Part shown: piece by piece, positions 14,819 to 23,556 of the stretch | Layout of the letters: the number at the start of each line of letters is the position of its first letter | How positions within the stretch are numbered: the stretch's first letter is position 1 | DNA from: Pseudomonas corrugata | Lineage (GTDB): Bacteria; Pseudomonadota; Gammaproteobacteria; Pseudomonadales; Pseudomonadaceae | Length of the DNA stretch: 64,000 nt | Assembly: GCF_001269905.1 (NCBI RefSeq) | Contig: NZ_LHVK01000009.1 | Coordinates: forward strand, 372,001-436,000 | Direction of reading: 5' to 3' | Notes under the pieces: generated by a model | Database searches by the model: none | Seen by the model: only the letters and a program-made list of their open reading frames with translations | Told to the model about the DNA's origin: nothing | Made by a program: the position numbers and the translations under genes

Positions 14819-16897
14819 ATGGCAGACAGTAAATATTCGCTGTCCTTTGCGGCGAGCACCGATATGCCGACACTCGGCGGTGTGTCTGAAGCGTCGGGGC
14901 TGAATCTGGCATTGAGCACGGCCAGTCTCGACATCCGGCTGCTGGTGTCGGAGCAAATGAAACTGCGGGAGACGCTGGCATCGCTGAACACCACGCTCTT
15001 GGCGCAACAGTCATTGCTCAAGGCGAATGCAGTGGTGCCAGCGACGAGTGCGGTGCCTAAGTCGAAGCTCAGGGCAGAGGTCGATCAACTGGCGCCTCCT
15101 GGTGTCCTCAAGCCTGCAATGGCGATGCAGACGGCCATGGTCGACCTGAACCAGAAGCTGCAGCTGTCACCGGAACAACTGCAGGTGATGTCCAACGAAA
15201 ACCAGAAGATCGCCGCTGAAAAGCAAGCCGCATCCAGCGGGGCGACCGCTGTGCAACTGGCGCAGATCCAGCTGGCGGCGATCAACGCGGGGCTGCTCAA
15301 AGACGTCAAACCCGAAGACCGCCAGCAAGTGCTGACGGATTTCGCCCGCGACAGTGTGGTGATGGCGTCGGCCTACAGGATTGAGGTGCTGAACGCCGGC
15401 GCGCTCATGGCTGGCTTGCGCACTGGCTTGAACTTGGATCGAGGGAAAAGTCTCGAATTGGCTAACGCGGCCAACCGCCTTGGCGCCAGCGCCAGTTTGA
15501 AAGCCTCGGCGGCGGACATCGGTTCGGTTGCCCAGCGCGGTGGCGAGACCGCCATCGCGGCGGGCATGACACCTGAGCAGGTCGCCGCCATTGCGGCCGC
15601 GCTGTTGAGCGCCTCTGTCGGCAAGGACGAAGCGGGCGCCTCCCTGAAGACCCTGGGCGCCGCGTTGGGCAAGGGCGACAAGGTCACGCCGGAGCAGCGA
15701 ACGGCCTGGACTCAACTGGACATCGAGCCGGGGGCGCTGGCCAGCAGGCTGCGCACGGATGCATCGGGCGCGATCAAGGATCTGCTGGCGGCGTTGCAGA
15801 GCAAACCTGCCGAGCAGCAGAGCTCATTGCTCAAGACGCTGTTCGACGGCGACGAGGGCATCGGCAAGTTGCTGAAGTCGCCCCAGGATCTGAAGACCGC
15901 GCTCACCGTGGCATCCGATAAGGGCGATGGAGACAAGGGATCGATGGCCCAAACCGCCGACGCGCTGGGAAACACCTCGCAAGCGCGCTGGAATGCACTG
16001 GATGCCAGCGTGACCCGTCTCGATACAGCGATTGGCAGCGCCATCACGCCCATTACCGATCTGGCGATGCTTGGCGTGGACGCGCTGGCGACGGGGTTGA
16101 GCGCTGCGGCCGAGTCGCTGCCGAAAGTCACCGCGGCGTTGGCCTTGTTTGGCGCGGCGCTCGCGTCACCGTTTCGCAGCGCCATTCTGGACAAAGTGAC
16201 GTCGGGCGTTGCCTCCACCCGTGAGGCACTGCTGAAACCGGACGCAGCCATCCAGCCACCGGCAAGCGATGCGCCTGGAACTCAAGCCAAGGACGGCGGG
16301 CAGAAGCAACCGGACGCAGGAAAAGCCCGAACTTCCCGCCCTGATATGCGCAGCCGACTGGCAATCTCCGCAGCTCGAGCGAGAACCTTCACCGGCAGGC
16401 TGGGCGCGCCCCTGGCGCTGGCCAGTGCCGGCTACGACGGTATCAAAGCTCTTGAGGCCGGTGATTACAAGGCCGCTTCAGGCGCGGCTGGAGCCGGCCT
16501 TGGTGGGCTGGCAGGCGGTTATGCCGGTGCCGCCGCCGGCGCGATGCTGGGCAGTTTCGTTCCGGTGATCGGCACCGCGATCGGTGCATTGGTCGGCGGT
16601 GCGCTGGGTTCCTATTTCGGTAGCGAGGGCGGTGAATCCCTGGGCGAGGCTATCTACACCGGGGGTGATCGCCTCAAGTCGCCGGAACAGGTCAGCAAAG
16701 ACCTCACCAGCAGCCAGACCAGTACCCAACAAAACACCATGACCGCCAACATCTACATCAATGGTCAGGACCAGGCCAGCGCCAGTCAGTTGGCCAATCT
16801 GGTGGTGCAGCAGATTACCGGCCAGTTCGGCCTGACAACCATGCCCAACTCACTGGCCATGCGCAGTGACGCGGCCCTGACCGACGGAGGTACGTGA
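14819..16897 (+). CDS. Tail tape measure protein (tailocin 1)
   Basis: This 692-aa protein has an N-terminal half rich in Ala, Gln and Leu helices and likely coiled coil. The middle has EQVAAIAAALLSASVGKDEA repeats of Ala-rich helix. A glycine/alanine-rich hydrophobic segment (about residues 545-600, GAGLGGLAGGYAGAAAGAML) may insert into the target membrane. Length and position after the frameshifted chaperone fit tape measure proteins, whose length sets tail length. AGGAG lies about 9 bp before the ATG. Confidence 0.9.
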   Translation: MADSKYSLSFAASTDMPTLGGVSEASGLNLALSTASLDIRLLVSEQMKLRETLASLNTTLLAQQSLLKANAVVPATSAVPKSKLRAEVDQLAPPGVLKPAMAMQTAMVDLNQKLQLSPEQLQVMSNENQKIAAEKQAASSGATAVQLAQIQLAAINAGLLKDVKPEDRQQVLTDFARDSVVMASAYRIEVLNAGALMAGLRTGLNLDRGKSLELANAANRLGASASLKASAADIGSVAQRGGETAIAAGMTPEQVAAIAAALLSASVGKDEAGASLKTLGAALGKGDKVTPEQRTAWTQLDIEPGALASRLRTDASGAIKDLLAALQSKPAEQQSSLLKTLFDGDEGIGKLLKSPQDLKTALTVASDKGDGDKGSMAQTADALGNTSQARWNALDASVTRLDTAIGSAITPITDLAMLGVDALATGLSAAAESLPKVTAALALFGAALASPFRSAILDKVTSGVASTREALLKPDAAIQPPASDAPGTQAKDGGQKQPDAGKARTSRPDMRSRLAISAARARTFTGRLGAPLALASAGYDGIKALEAGDYKAASGAAGAGLGGLAGGYAGAAAGAMLGSFVPVIGTAIGALVGGALGSYFGSEGGESLGEAIYTGGDRLKSPEQVSKDLTSSQTSTQQNTMTANIYINGQDQASASQLANLVVQQITGQFGLTTMPNSLAMRSDAALTDGGT

Positions 16898-17280
16898 TGC
16901 GTCAGCAAATGGCACTCGGCAGTTTCATTTTCGGGCTGTCGAGAAACTTCGCGTACCACTCGCTGGTACGCACCTCGGATGGCGGCTGGAAGAGCATCGA
17001 CATCCTTACCAGCAAACCCAAGTCCAGCCAGGTCGGCCAAGGCCTGCAAGGGCTGACGATCACGGGCAAGTCGATGTACGCGACCGCCATGGATCGGCTC
17101 GATGAGCTGCGTGCATTGCAGGCCTTGCGCGTGCCTGTGCCGTTGGTGGATGGCATCGGGCGCAACTGGGGGTTTTGGCAGATCAACAAGGTGTCGGAAA
17201 CCCAGACTGAGGTCATCGATGACGGTACGGCGATGGTGGTCGGCTGGGTGATTGAATTGACGGAGTTCGCCAATGCGTAG
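16897..17280 (+). CDS. Tail protein U (tailocin 1)
   Basis: This 127-aa P2 gpU-like protein contains FAYHSLVRTSDGGWKSIDIL and GIGRNWGFWQINKVSETQTE. In P2, gpU is needed for tail completion at the hub or terminus. The ATG at 16897 overlaps the tape measure stop and has GGAGG about 6 bp upstream. An in-frame GTG one codon earlier is less likely. Confidence 0.9.
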   Translation: MRQQMALGSFIFGLSRNFAYHSLVRTSDGGWKSIDILTSKPKSSQVGQGLQGLTITGKSMYATAMDRLDELRALQALRVPVPLVDGIGRNWGFWQINKVSETQTEVIDDGTAMVVGWVIELTEFANA

Positions 17281-17485
17281 GGTTCGAAGTATCGCCGGTG
17301 ATTCGGTGAATCTGTTGCTGTACCGCGAGCTTGAGTGTTGTGACGATGCCTCCGAGCAAGCGCTCTGGCTGCTCAATCCCGGACTGGCCGAATGGGGCCC
17401 GGTACTGCCGGCGGGGGTGTGGGTTGCCTTGCCGGAGGTGGATCTGAAACCCGTTGCACCCGCACCGGTATCGGCTTGGGATTAA
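17273..17485 (+). CDS. Tail protein X (LysM-like, tailocin 1)
   Basis: This 70-aa P2 gpX-like protein (VRSIAGDSVNLLLYRELECC; NPGLAEWGPVLPAGVWVALPEV) has the LysM-like pattern of a periodic N-P-G-L and a closing L-P. Gene X products bridge the tape measure and the hub. It overlaps gene U by 8 bp. Confidence 0.9.
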   Translation: MRRVRSIAGDSVNLLLYRELECCDDASEQALWLLNPGLAEWGPVLPAGVWVALPEVDLKPVAPAPVSAWD

Positions 17486-17494
17486 GGAGGCAAC

Positions 17495-18511
17495 ATGTCA
17501 CTGGGTTTCACGCCAGCAGTAGAAATCTATGGTGCGAATGCGGCACTGCTCAATGAGCGCTTGCTCAGTTGGACCCACGTCGACGCGGCGGGGATCGAGT
17601 CCGATCAGTTGACCCTCGTCATCAGCCTGGAAGGGCTTGAGGGGTTACCCAGCCTCGGCGGAAAAATCGGTCTGCGGGTGGGTTATCTGGAGTCCGGACT
17701 GGTGGACAAGGGGGAGTTCGTCATTACCCGGCGCACGCCGACGCTGTTTCCCCTGCGCTTGACGTTGGTGGCCATGGCCGCGCCGTTCAGTGCGGCGGAC
17801 CAGACCGGATTCAAACAGCGTCGGTCCGTCAGCCATGGCCCGACGACCCTGGGCGCACTGTTCCGTGAACTGACCGCCAGGCATGGTTTTTCGCCGCGTG
17901 TGGCGCCGGAGCTGTCGCTGATAAAAATTGGGCACATCGACCAGTCCAACGAAACCGATATGGGCTTCCTGACGCGCTTGGCCCATCGGCATGACGCCGT
18001 CGCCAAACCGATCAACGAATGGTATGTGCTGGCTCGGCGTGGTCAGGCGAAGTCGCTGTCGGGCAAGGTTTTGCCGCAGATCAAGCTGTCGGTGACGACG
18101 AACAATCGTCCTGGAGATCAGGCTTTTATCTCCGCCGTCCTCGATGAAACCGCCCGGGCGAAATACCAGGGCTGCAAGACCCGTTGGTGGGATGCGGCGG
18201 CTGGCAAAGTGCAGGTGGAGGAAAGTGGCATCGCGCCGTTCAAGATCCTTCGACAGCATTTCCAGAGCGCAGAAGACGCCCGCGCCGCCGGTGAAGGCGA
18301 AGTGCGCAGGCTGATGCGCGAAGCCCTCAAGGTTGCCATCGAATGCCCCGGCAACCCGGGGTTGTCCGCCGAAGGCATCGTCCTGCTGGACCCGACCTGG
18401 CCGGATTTCATGCGCGGCCGCTGGTCGATCGACAAGGTCACCGCCACGGGTGACCGGGAAAAAAGCTATCGCTGCAAGATCGATGCAACCTGCCTCGACG
18501 CCAAGGCCTGA
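17495..18511 (+). CDS. Baseplate hub protein D (tailocin 1)
   Basis: This 338-aa P2 gpD/gp27-like hub protein has FTPAVEIYGANAALLNERLLSWTHVDAAG at the start and a C-terminal WSIDKVTATGDREKSYRCKIDATCLD. It forms the hub on which the spike V sits. A good AAGGAGG ribosome site precedes the ATG. It is the last gene of the R-pyocin-like block. In P. aeruginosa the lysin follows here, whereas in this window the second tailocin does. Confidence 0.93.
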   Translation: MSLGFTPAVEIYGANAALLNERLLSWTHVDAAGIESDQLTLVISLEGLEGLPSLGGKIGLRVGYLESGLVDKGEFVITRRTPTLFPLRLTLVAMAAPFSAADQTGFKQRRSVSHGPTTLGALFRELTARHGFSPRVAPELSLIKIGHIDQSNETDMGFLTRLAHRHDAVAKPINEWYVLARRGQAKSLSGKVLPQIKLSVTTNNRPGDQAFISAVLDETARAKYQGCKTRWWDAAAGKVQVEESGIAPFKILRQHFQSAEDARAAGEGEVRRLMREALKVAIECPGNPGLSAEGIVLLDPTWPDFMRGRWSIDKVTATGDREKSYRCKIDATCLDAKA

Positions 18512-18563
18512 TTCTCACCCAGGATCGCCCTCAATCACGACATCCGGGAATGACGCGGGGTCT

Positions 18564-18921
18564 GTGGGAGCGAGCCTGCTCGCGATGAGGTCGGCACATC
18601 CAACATCCATTTCGACTGACCCACCGCCATCGCGAGCAGGCTCGCTCCCACCCTGGATCGTTGGCGATCACAGCATTCGGGAACACCACCGGACCTTTGT
18701 GGGAGCGGGCTTGCTCGCGATGAGGTCGGCACATCCAACATCTATCTCGACTGATCCACCGCTTTCGCGAGCAAGCCCGCTCCCACCCTGGATTGCTGGC
18801 GATCCCAGCATTCGGGAACACCACCGGACCTTTGTGGGAGCGAGCCTGCTTGCGAAGACGTCGGCACATCCAACATCTCTCTCGACTGACCCGCCGCTTT
18901 CGCGGGCAAGCCCGCTCCCAC
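18564..18921. repeat. Tandem array of three REP doublets with 135-bp period
   Basis: Three REP doublets begin at 18564, 18699 and 18834, exactly 135 bp apart. The sequence between them repeats too (AGCATTCGGGAACACCACCGG, TCGGCACATCCAACAT). This is a recent tandem amplification of a whole REPIN plus spacer, with a shorter related segment before the first copy (ATCCGGGAATGACG). It fills the 451-bp junction between the two tailocins, which holds no gene. Confidence 0.92.
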
Positions 18922-18962
18922 AGGGCTTCTGACTTTACTTGCCTATCACCGGAGCACTCTCC

Positions 18963-19547
18963 ATGAAGATCACGCCGATCCTCACGCAGTTGCGTGAGCA
19001 ATGCCCAACGCTCGCCAGTCGAGTGGTCGCGGGCCTGGACCTCGTTGCGTTGCAAGCCGGCACGCCCCTGCAAACCCCATGTGCCTATGTTCTGTCGAGC
19101 ACCGATGTGGCGAGCCGGAACACGGCACAGAACGTCACGCTGCAAACGGTGCGTGACCGTTTCGACGTTGTGCTGGTGCTCGATGCCAGTGACCCGACAA
19201 ATGCGCTGGATCTGCTTCACGACCTGCGAGCCGAATTGTGGCGCGGATTGGTGGGGTTCAAGCCCGGCGCCACTTACTCCGGCATCGAATACGACGGCAG
19301 CGAACCGGTCTCGATCAACAGCGGCCGCGGGTTGTTCCGGCTGCGCTTTTTCACCGAGTTCCAGCTGGGCCGCAATCTGGCGAGCCAGCCTGCCGAAAGC
19401 TGGCACGAACGTGAACTGGACGGCTTGTCGTCCTTTACCGGGGCCACCGTGCGGGTCGATGCCATCGATCCGGCGGACCCCAATCTGAAACGTCCCGGCC
19501 CCGATGGGCGCCTGGAGCTGACTTTCTCTGGAGACGTAACCCCATGA
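18963..19547 (+). CDS. Gp37-like tail terminator protein (Mu-like tailocin 2)
   Basis: This 194-aa protein begins MKITPILTQLREQCPTLASR. The Mu gp37/DUF1834 pattern is visible: an N-terminal helix, TVRDRFDVVLVLDASD, DLRAELWRGLVGFKPG, and a YDGSEPVSINSGRGLFRLRFF strand pair. It is the first gene of the second tail set. The ATG is preceded by GGAG at 18951. An in-frame upstream start (18939) is less likely because it lies against the REP array. Confidence 0.85.
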   Translation: MKITPILTQLREQCPTLASRVVAGLDLVALQAGTPLQTPCAYVLSSTDVASRNTAQNVTLQTVRDRFDVVLVLDASDPTNALDLLHDLRAELWRGLVGFKPGATYSGIEYDGSEPVSINSGRGLFRLRFFTEFQLGRNLASQPAESWHERELDGLSSFTGATVRVDAIDPADPNLKRPGPDGRLELTFSGDVTP

Positions 19548-19726
19548 GCAAACGCATCACCGTGCTGCCGGCCCCGGGCCGTGTGGTACCGGACCCGGAA
19601 GCGGGCGATCTGTTGCCCCTCGAAGGCCGCGAAGTGCCAGACAACGCCTGGTGGCGTCGGCGTCTGGCCGATGGCGATATCACAACCAAAGCCGTGAAAG
19701 CGGCCAAACCACAGGGAGCCAAGTAA
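19544..19726 (+). CDS. DUF2635 protein (Mu gp38-like)
   Basis: This 60-aa protein (MSKRITVLPAPGRVVPDPEA; VPDNAWWRRRLADGDI) matches the DUF2635 family found directly before Mu-type sheath genes. Its role in tail assembly is unknown. It overlaps the previous gene by 4 bp and the sheath start by 1 bp. Confidence 0.88.
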   Translation: MSKRITVLPAPGRVVPDPEAGDLLPLEGREVPDNAWWRRRLADGDITTKAVKAAKPQGAK

Positions 19727-21222
19727 TGGCGATCGGATTCAGCAACATCCCCGCGGACATTCGTGTTCCGCTGTTCTACGCCGAGATGGACAACTCGGCC
19801 GCCAATAGCGCGTCGTCGGCCATGCGCCGGTTGATCGTCGCTCAGGTGAACGACAACATTGTCCCGGCAGACGTCGGAAAACTGGTGCTGGTCTCCAGCG
19901 TGGCCTTGGCAAAAAGCATCGGCGGTCAGGGCTCGATGCTCGCCTCGATGTACGAAACCTGGCGCAAGACCGACCCGCTCGGCGAAATCTGGTGCCTGCC
20001 GCTGCACAACGTCGAAGGTGCCATCGCCAACGGCGTGCTGACCTTCACCGGTACCGCCACCGAAAGCGGTGCGCTCAATCTGTACGTCGGCGGCGTACGT
20101 GTCCAGGCAGCCATCGTCAACGGTGCCACAGCGGCCCAGGCCGCCACGGCACTGGCGCTGAAAATCAACGCGACAGCCGATCTGCCAGTGACCGCCGCGG
20201 CCGTCGACGGCGTCGTGACCCTCAGCGCCAAATGGACCGGCGACAGCGGCAACGACATCAGCCTGCAGTTCAATCGCCTGGGCAAGAGCAATGGCGAAGA
20301 CACCCCTGCGGGCTTGACCACTGCGATCACCGCCATGACCGGCGGCGCTGGCGTACCGGACCAGACCGCCGCCGTCGCGGCCCTGGGTGACGAGCCATTC
20401 GAATTCATCGCCATGCCGTGGTCCGACCTGTCGAGCCTGAATACCTGGCAAGCGGTGATGGATGACAGCACCGGTCGCTGGTCCTGGGCCAAGCAGTTGT
20501 TCGGCCATGTCTACAGTGCCAAGCGCGGCACCATCGGCACTTTGGTGGCGGCCGGCCAGGCGCGCAACGACCAGCACATGACCATCCAGGCCCTGGAGCC
20601 GGGCGTGCCGCAACCGTCGTGGGTCCAGGCCGCCGCACTGGCAGCCCGCACTGCCGTGTTCATCTCGGCCGACGCCAGCCGTCCTACCCAGAGCGGCAGC
20701 CTGCCGGGCCTGGATCCGGCACCGGCCAGCGAACGCTTCACCCTGACCGAGCGCCAGTCGCTGCTCAACTACGGTATCGCGACCGCCTACTACGAAGGCG
20801 GCTACGTGCGTATTCAGCGTTCCATCACCACGTATCAGAAAAATGCCTTCGGCCAGGCTGACAATTCCTACCTGGACAGCGAAACCATGCATCAGTCGGC
20901 GTTCATCGTGCGTCGTTTGCAAAGCGTGATCACCAGCAAATACGGTCGCCACAAACTGGCCTCCGACGGTACCCGTTTCGGCGCCGGCCAACCCATCGTG
21001 ACCCCGAGCACGATTCGCGGCGAGCTGATCGCCCAGTACGCCAAGCTCGAGCTGGAAGGCCATGTGGAAAACGCCGAGTTGTTCGCCGAACACCTGATCG
21101 TCGAGCGCGACAGCCAGGACCCGAGTCGGGTCAATGTGCTGTTCCCACCGGATTACATCAACGGCCTGCGGGTGTTCGCGCTGCTCAACCAGTTCCGTCT
21201 GCAGTATGACGCTGCTGCCTGA
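19726..21222 (+). CDS. Contractile tail sheath protein, Mu L-like (tailocin 2)
   Basis: This 498-aa protein begins MAIGFSNIPADIRVPLFYAEMD, typical of Mu gpL. An inserted domain (about residues 100-205, VEGAIANGVLTFTGTATES through AITAMTGG) precedes the conserved sheath core. The C-terminus (ELEGHVENAELFAEHLIVERDSQDPSRVNVLFPPDYINGLRVFA) is the Mu-type linkage domain. The start codon overlaps the DUF2635 stop. The longer in-frame upstream reading is the shadow of that gene. Confidence 0.95.
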   Translation: MAIGFSNIPADIRVPLFYAEMDNSAANSASSAMRRLIVAQVNDNIVPADVGKLVLVSSVALAKSIGGQGSMLASMYETWRKTDPLGEIWCLPLHNVEGAIANGVLTFTGTATESGALNLYVGGVRVQAAIVNGATAAQAATALALKINATADLPVTAAAVDGVVTLSAKWTGDSGNDISLQFNRLGKSNGEDTPAGLTTAITAMTGGAGVPDQTAAVAALGDEPFEFIAMPWSDLSSLNTWQAVMDDSTGRWSWAKQLFGHVYSAKRGTIGTLVAAGQARNDQHMTIQALEPGVPQPSWVQAAALAARTAVFISADASRPTQSGSLPGLDPAPASERFTLTERQSLLNYGIATAYYEGGYVRIQRSITTYQKNAFGQADNSYLDSETMHQSAFIVRRLQSVITSKYGRHKLASDGTRFGAGQPIVTPSTIRGELIAQYAKLELEGHVENAELFAEHLIVERDSQDPSRVNVLFPPDYINGLRVFALLNQFRLQYDAAA

Positions 21223-21247
21223 GTGTCGTGTTTGAACGCATGAATTC

Positions 21248-21274
21248 AGCCCACCCCGCGTGGGCTTTTTATTT
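21248..21274 (+). terminator. Terminator-like hairpin between sheath and tube genes
   Basis: AGCCCAC-cccgc-GTGGGCT runs directly into TTTTTATTT. It lies between two genes whose products are needed in equal numbers, so strong termination here would be surprising. Confidence 0.65.
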
Positions 21275-21288
21275 GAAGGAGAAACACC

Positions 21289-21636
21289 ATGGGTCAACTG
21301 ATCGCGGGCACCTGCTACGTCAAAGTGGACGGCGCTCAACTGACCATCAACGGTGGCTGCGAAGCGCCGTTGATGTTCACCAAACGTGAAACCGTCGTAC
21401 CGGGTTTCTACAAGGAAACCGACATCGCTCCGTCCTTCAAGGTGACGGCGTTGCACACCGCGGACTTCCCGCTCAAGCAACTGGTGGCCGGCACCGACAT
21501 GACCGTCACCTGCGAGTTCAGCAACGGCAAGGTCTACGTGCTGGCCGGCGCCTACCTGGTGGAAGAACCAGTGTCCAAGGGCGACGACGCCACCATCGAG
21601 CTGAAATTCGAAGGCATCAAGGGGACCTGGCAATGA
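21289..21636 (+). CDS. Tail tube protein, Mu M-like (tailocin 2)
   Basis: This 115-aa protein begins MGQLIAGTCYVKVDGAQLTI. Features of the Mu-type tube family are the early VDGAQLTINGGCEAPL and the late ELKFEGIKGTW. It forms the inner tube of the second tail. A strong AAGGAG precedes the ATG, and the stop overlaps the chaperone start. Confidence 0.92.
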   Translation: MGQLIAGTCYVKVDGAQLTINGGCEAPLMFTKRETVVPGFYKETDIAPSFKVTALHTADFPLKQLVAGTDMTVTCEFSNGKVYVLAGAYLVEEPVSKGDDATIELKFEGIKGTWQ

Positions 21637-21929
21637 GCGATATGGTGACCTTGCGCGTGGCCATCGAGGCCCACGGCGAGCCATTGAACGAACTGACCCT
21701 GCGCCGTCCGACGGTGCAGGAGGTCCGGGCGATCAAGGCGCTGCCGTACAAGATCGACAAGAGCGAGGAGGTGAGCCTGGACATGGACGTCGCGGCCAAA
21801 TACATCGCGGTCTGCGCCGGCATCCCACCATCGTCGGTCAACCAGCTGGACCTGGCCGACCTCAACGCGCTGAGCTGGGCCGTTGCGAGTTTTTTCATGA
21901 GTGCGGCGTCGCAGCCATCGGCGACCTGA
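21633..21929 (+). CDS. Tail assembly chaperone, unshifted product (tailocin 2)
   Basis: This 98-aa protein resembles Mu gp41 (VTLRVAIEAHGEPLNELTLRRPTVQEVRAIKALPY; VCAGIPPSSVNQLDLADLNAL). It is placed between tube and tape measure and contains a -1 slippery site ten codons before its stop. Confidence 0.88.
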   Translation: MSDMVTLRVAIEAHGEPLNELTLRRPTVQEVRAIKALPYKIDKSEEVSLDMDVAAKYIAVCAGIPPSSVNQLDLADLNALSWAVASFFMSAASQPSAT

Positions 21930-22060
21930 TCGCAGCCGCCTATGACCTGGCCTGGTTCTGGAAGGTTGACCCCGAACAGATGATGGCCAGGCCACTGGAT
22001 GTGCTCCGTGAATCCCTGGAGCACGCGCAACGGATCAATGCGATGCAGCAGGTGCAGTGA
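21633..22060 (+). CDS. Tail assembly chaperone fusion by -1 frameshift (tailocin 2)
   Basis: The heptamer T-TTT-TTC at 21890-21896 is in phase. The -1 frame continues for 54 codons (AAIGDLIAAAYDLAWFWKVD, ending QRINAMQQVQ) to a TGA at 22058 that overlaps the tape measure ATG. The product would be about 142 aa. Mu makes its gp41-42 chaperone in the same way. The extension has exactly the same length (54 residues) as that of tailocin 1, although the sequences differ. Confidence 0.83.
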
Positions 22061-23556
22061 TGGCAGACACACAAAAGGTAGAGAAAAAAGCGGTGTTGCT
22101 GACCGGCATCGACGAGCTGTCGCCCAAGCTCGCCGGCCTTCGGGCGAAGGTCCAGGGCTTCAAACAGAACCTCGATGCGACCGGTCTTGGCAGCCTGGAT
22201 ATTTCCGGGCTGCTGCCGGACGGGGGGATCGCCAAACCGTTCATGGACGGGCTCAAGTCGGCGCTGGCGTTCAAGGGTGAAGTCGTGGACGTGAACGCGG
22301 CAGCCAGCGCAGTCCAGGCACCGGCAGCGCCGTTGGTGGCGGCGCAAGGGCTGGATGGATTGAAGACGTCCATCAGCAATGTGTCGTTGCAGTTCGGCTC
22401 GGCGTTGGTACCCGCGGTCAATGCGTTGACGGTTGGTCTACAGCCGATGATCGGCGGTGTGGCCCAGGTGCTGCAGGACAATCCGCAACTGGTGCAGGGC
22501 CTGGCAACGGGCGCCGTGGCGTTCAGTGCGATGCAGACGGCGGTCAGCGGTGCGAGCCAGGCCCTCGAAGTGGTCAGCCTCGCCCTGAAAATGAACCCTA
22601 TTGGCCTAGCTGCCATGGGCATCGCCTTGGCGGCTGGGATGATCATCGCTTACTGGGAACCGATCTCGGCGTTCTTCGCCGGGCTCTGGCAAAGGCTTGC
22701 GCCCATCGTTCTGCCAATGGCTGAGTTCTTCAAGACGCTGTTCGCCTTTACCCCGATGGGGCAGGTGATCAGCAACTGGGGGCCGATCAGCAGTTTCTTC
22801 GGCGCGCTGTGGAATGTGCTCGTGGCGGCGGCGACGCCCATCATCGGCTTTATGCAGACGTTGTTCGCTTGGTCGCCCCTGGGTTTGATCATCAATAACT
22901 GGGGCCCCCTGACCGGGTTGTTCTCGGCCATCTGGGATCTGCTCAAGGCCTTGACCGTGCCGGTGATGGACGCGCTCCAGGGCCTTTTCAACTGGACGCC
23001 GTTGGGCCTGATCATGGCCAACTGGGGCACCCTTGTGGACGTCTTCGCCGGAATCTGGGAAGGCCTGCGCAATCAGGTGTCGATCATGTTGGCAGTGTTC
23101 GGCGGGCTATTCGACTGGTCGCCCATCGAGGGCCTCACGAAGCAGTGGGGGCCAGTGAGTGAGTGGTTCAGCCAGTGGTGGGACGAGCTGCAGAGTGTGA
23201 TCGCGCCGATCAAGGCGTTCTTCAACGGTGGTTTTGGCGAGGTCATCACCACGTTTACCGGCAAGGTCCAAGGGCTGACCGACGCGCAACAGAAGACCAA
23301 TGCCGAGGGCAAAGGTGAACTCGCGCCGGCGCTTTTTGGTAGCGCCGGTGCGCTGCCGCAGACCTCCAGTGCGTTGGTGCAACAAAGCGCCGCGAACAGT
23401 CGCACCCAGCTTGAAGGCGGCCTGACCGTACGCTTCGAAAACGCGCCGGCCGGTTTGCGCGCCGAGCCACCCCAGACCAACCAACCTGGCCTGGCGGTGA
23501 GTTCGCGTATCGGTTATCGCTCTCTGTCCGCAGGAGGTTCCAATGAGCTGGCGTGA
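22060..23556 (+). CDS. Tail tape measure protein with 41-residue repeats (tailocin 2)
   Basis: This 498-aa protein is shorter than the tailocin 1 tape measure (692 aa), which predicts a shorter tail. Helical N-terminal and hydrophobic regions (about 170-197) precede five repeats of 41 residues. Their tryptophans lie at 199, 240, 281, 322 and 363, each followed by Gly/Glu-Pro/Thr (WEP, WGP, WGP, WGT, WGP), and FxW(S/T)P(L/M)G recurs ten residues before. The ATG at 22060 has AGG 7 bp upstream; an in-frame GTG one codon earlier is less likely. Confidence 0.9.
   Translation: MADTQKVEKKAVLLTGIDELSPKLAGLRAKVQGFKQNLDATGLGSLDISGLLPDGGIAKPFMDGLKSALAFKGEVVDVNAAASAVQAPAAPLVAAQGLDGLKTSISNVSLQFGSALVPAVNALTVGLQPMIGGVAQVLQDNPQLVQGLATGAVAFSAMQTAVSGASQALEVVSLALKMNPIGLAAMGIALAAGMIIAYWEPISAFFAGLWQRLAPIVLPMAEFFKTLFAFTPMGQVISNWGPISSFFGALWNVLVAAATPIIGFMQTLFAWSPLGLIINNWGPLTGLFSAIWDLLKALTVPVMDALQGLFNWTPLGLIMANWGTLVDVFAGIWEGLRNQVSIMLAVFGGLFDWSPIEGLTKQWGPVSEWFSQWWDELQSVIAPIKAFFNGGFGEVITTFTGKVQGLTDAQQKTNAEGKGELAPALFGSAGALPQTSSALVQQSAANSRTQLEGGLTVRFENAPAGLRAEPPQTNQPGLAVSSRIGYRSLSAGGSNELA

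Noticed and set aside
18564..18921. Possible CRISPR array
   Set aside because: The 135-bp period, internal REP palindromes and repeated (not unique) spacers rule out a CRISPR array; no cas genes are near.
19435..21684. 749-codon frame antisense to the Mu-like sheath
   Set aside because: It spans several real genes on the opposite strand and has no family features.
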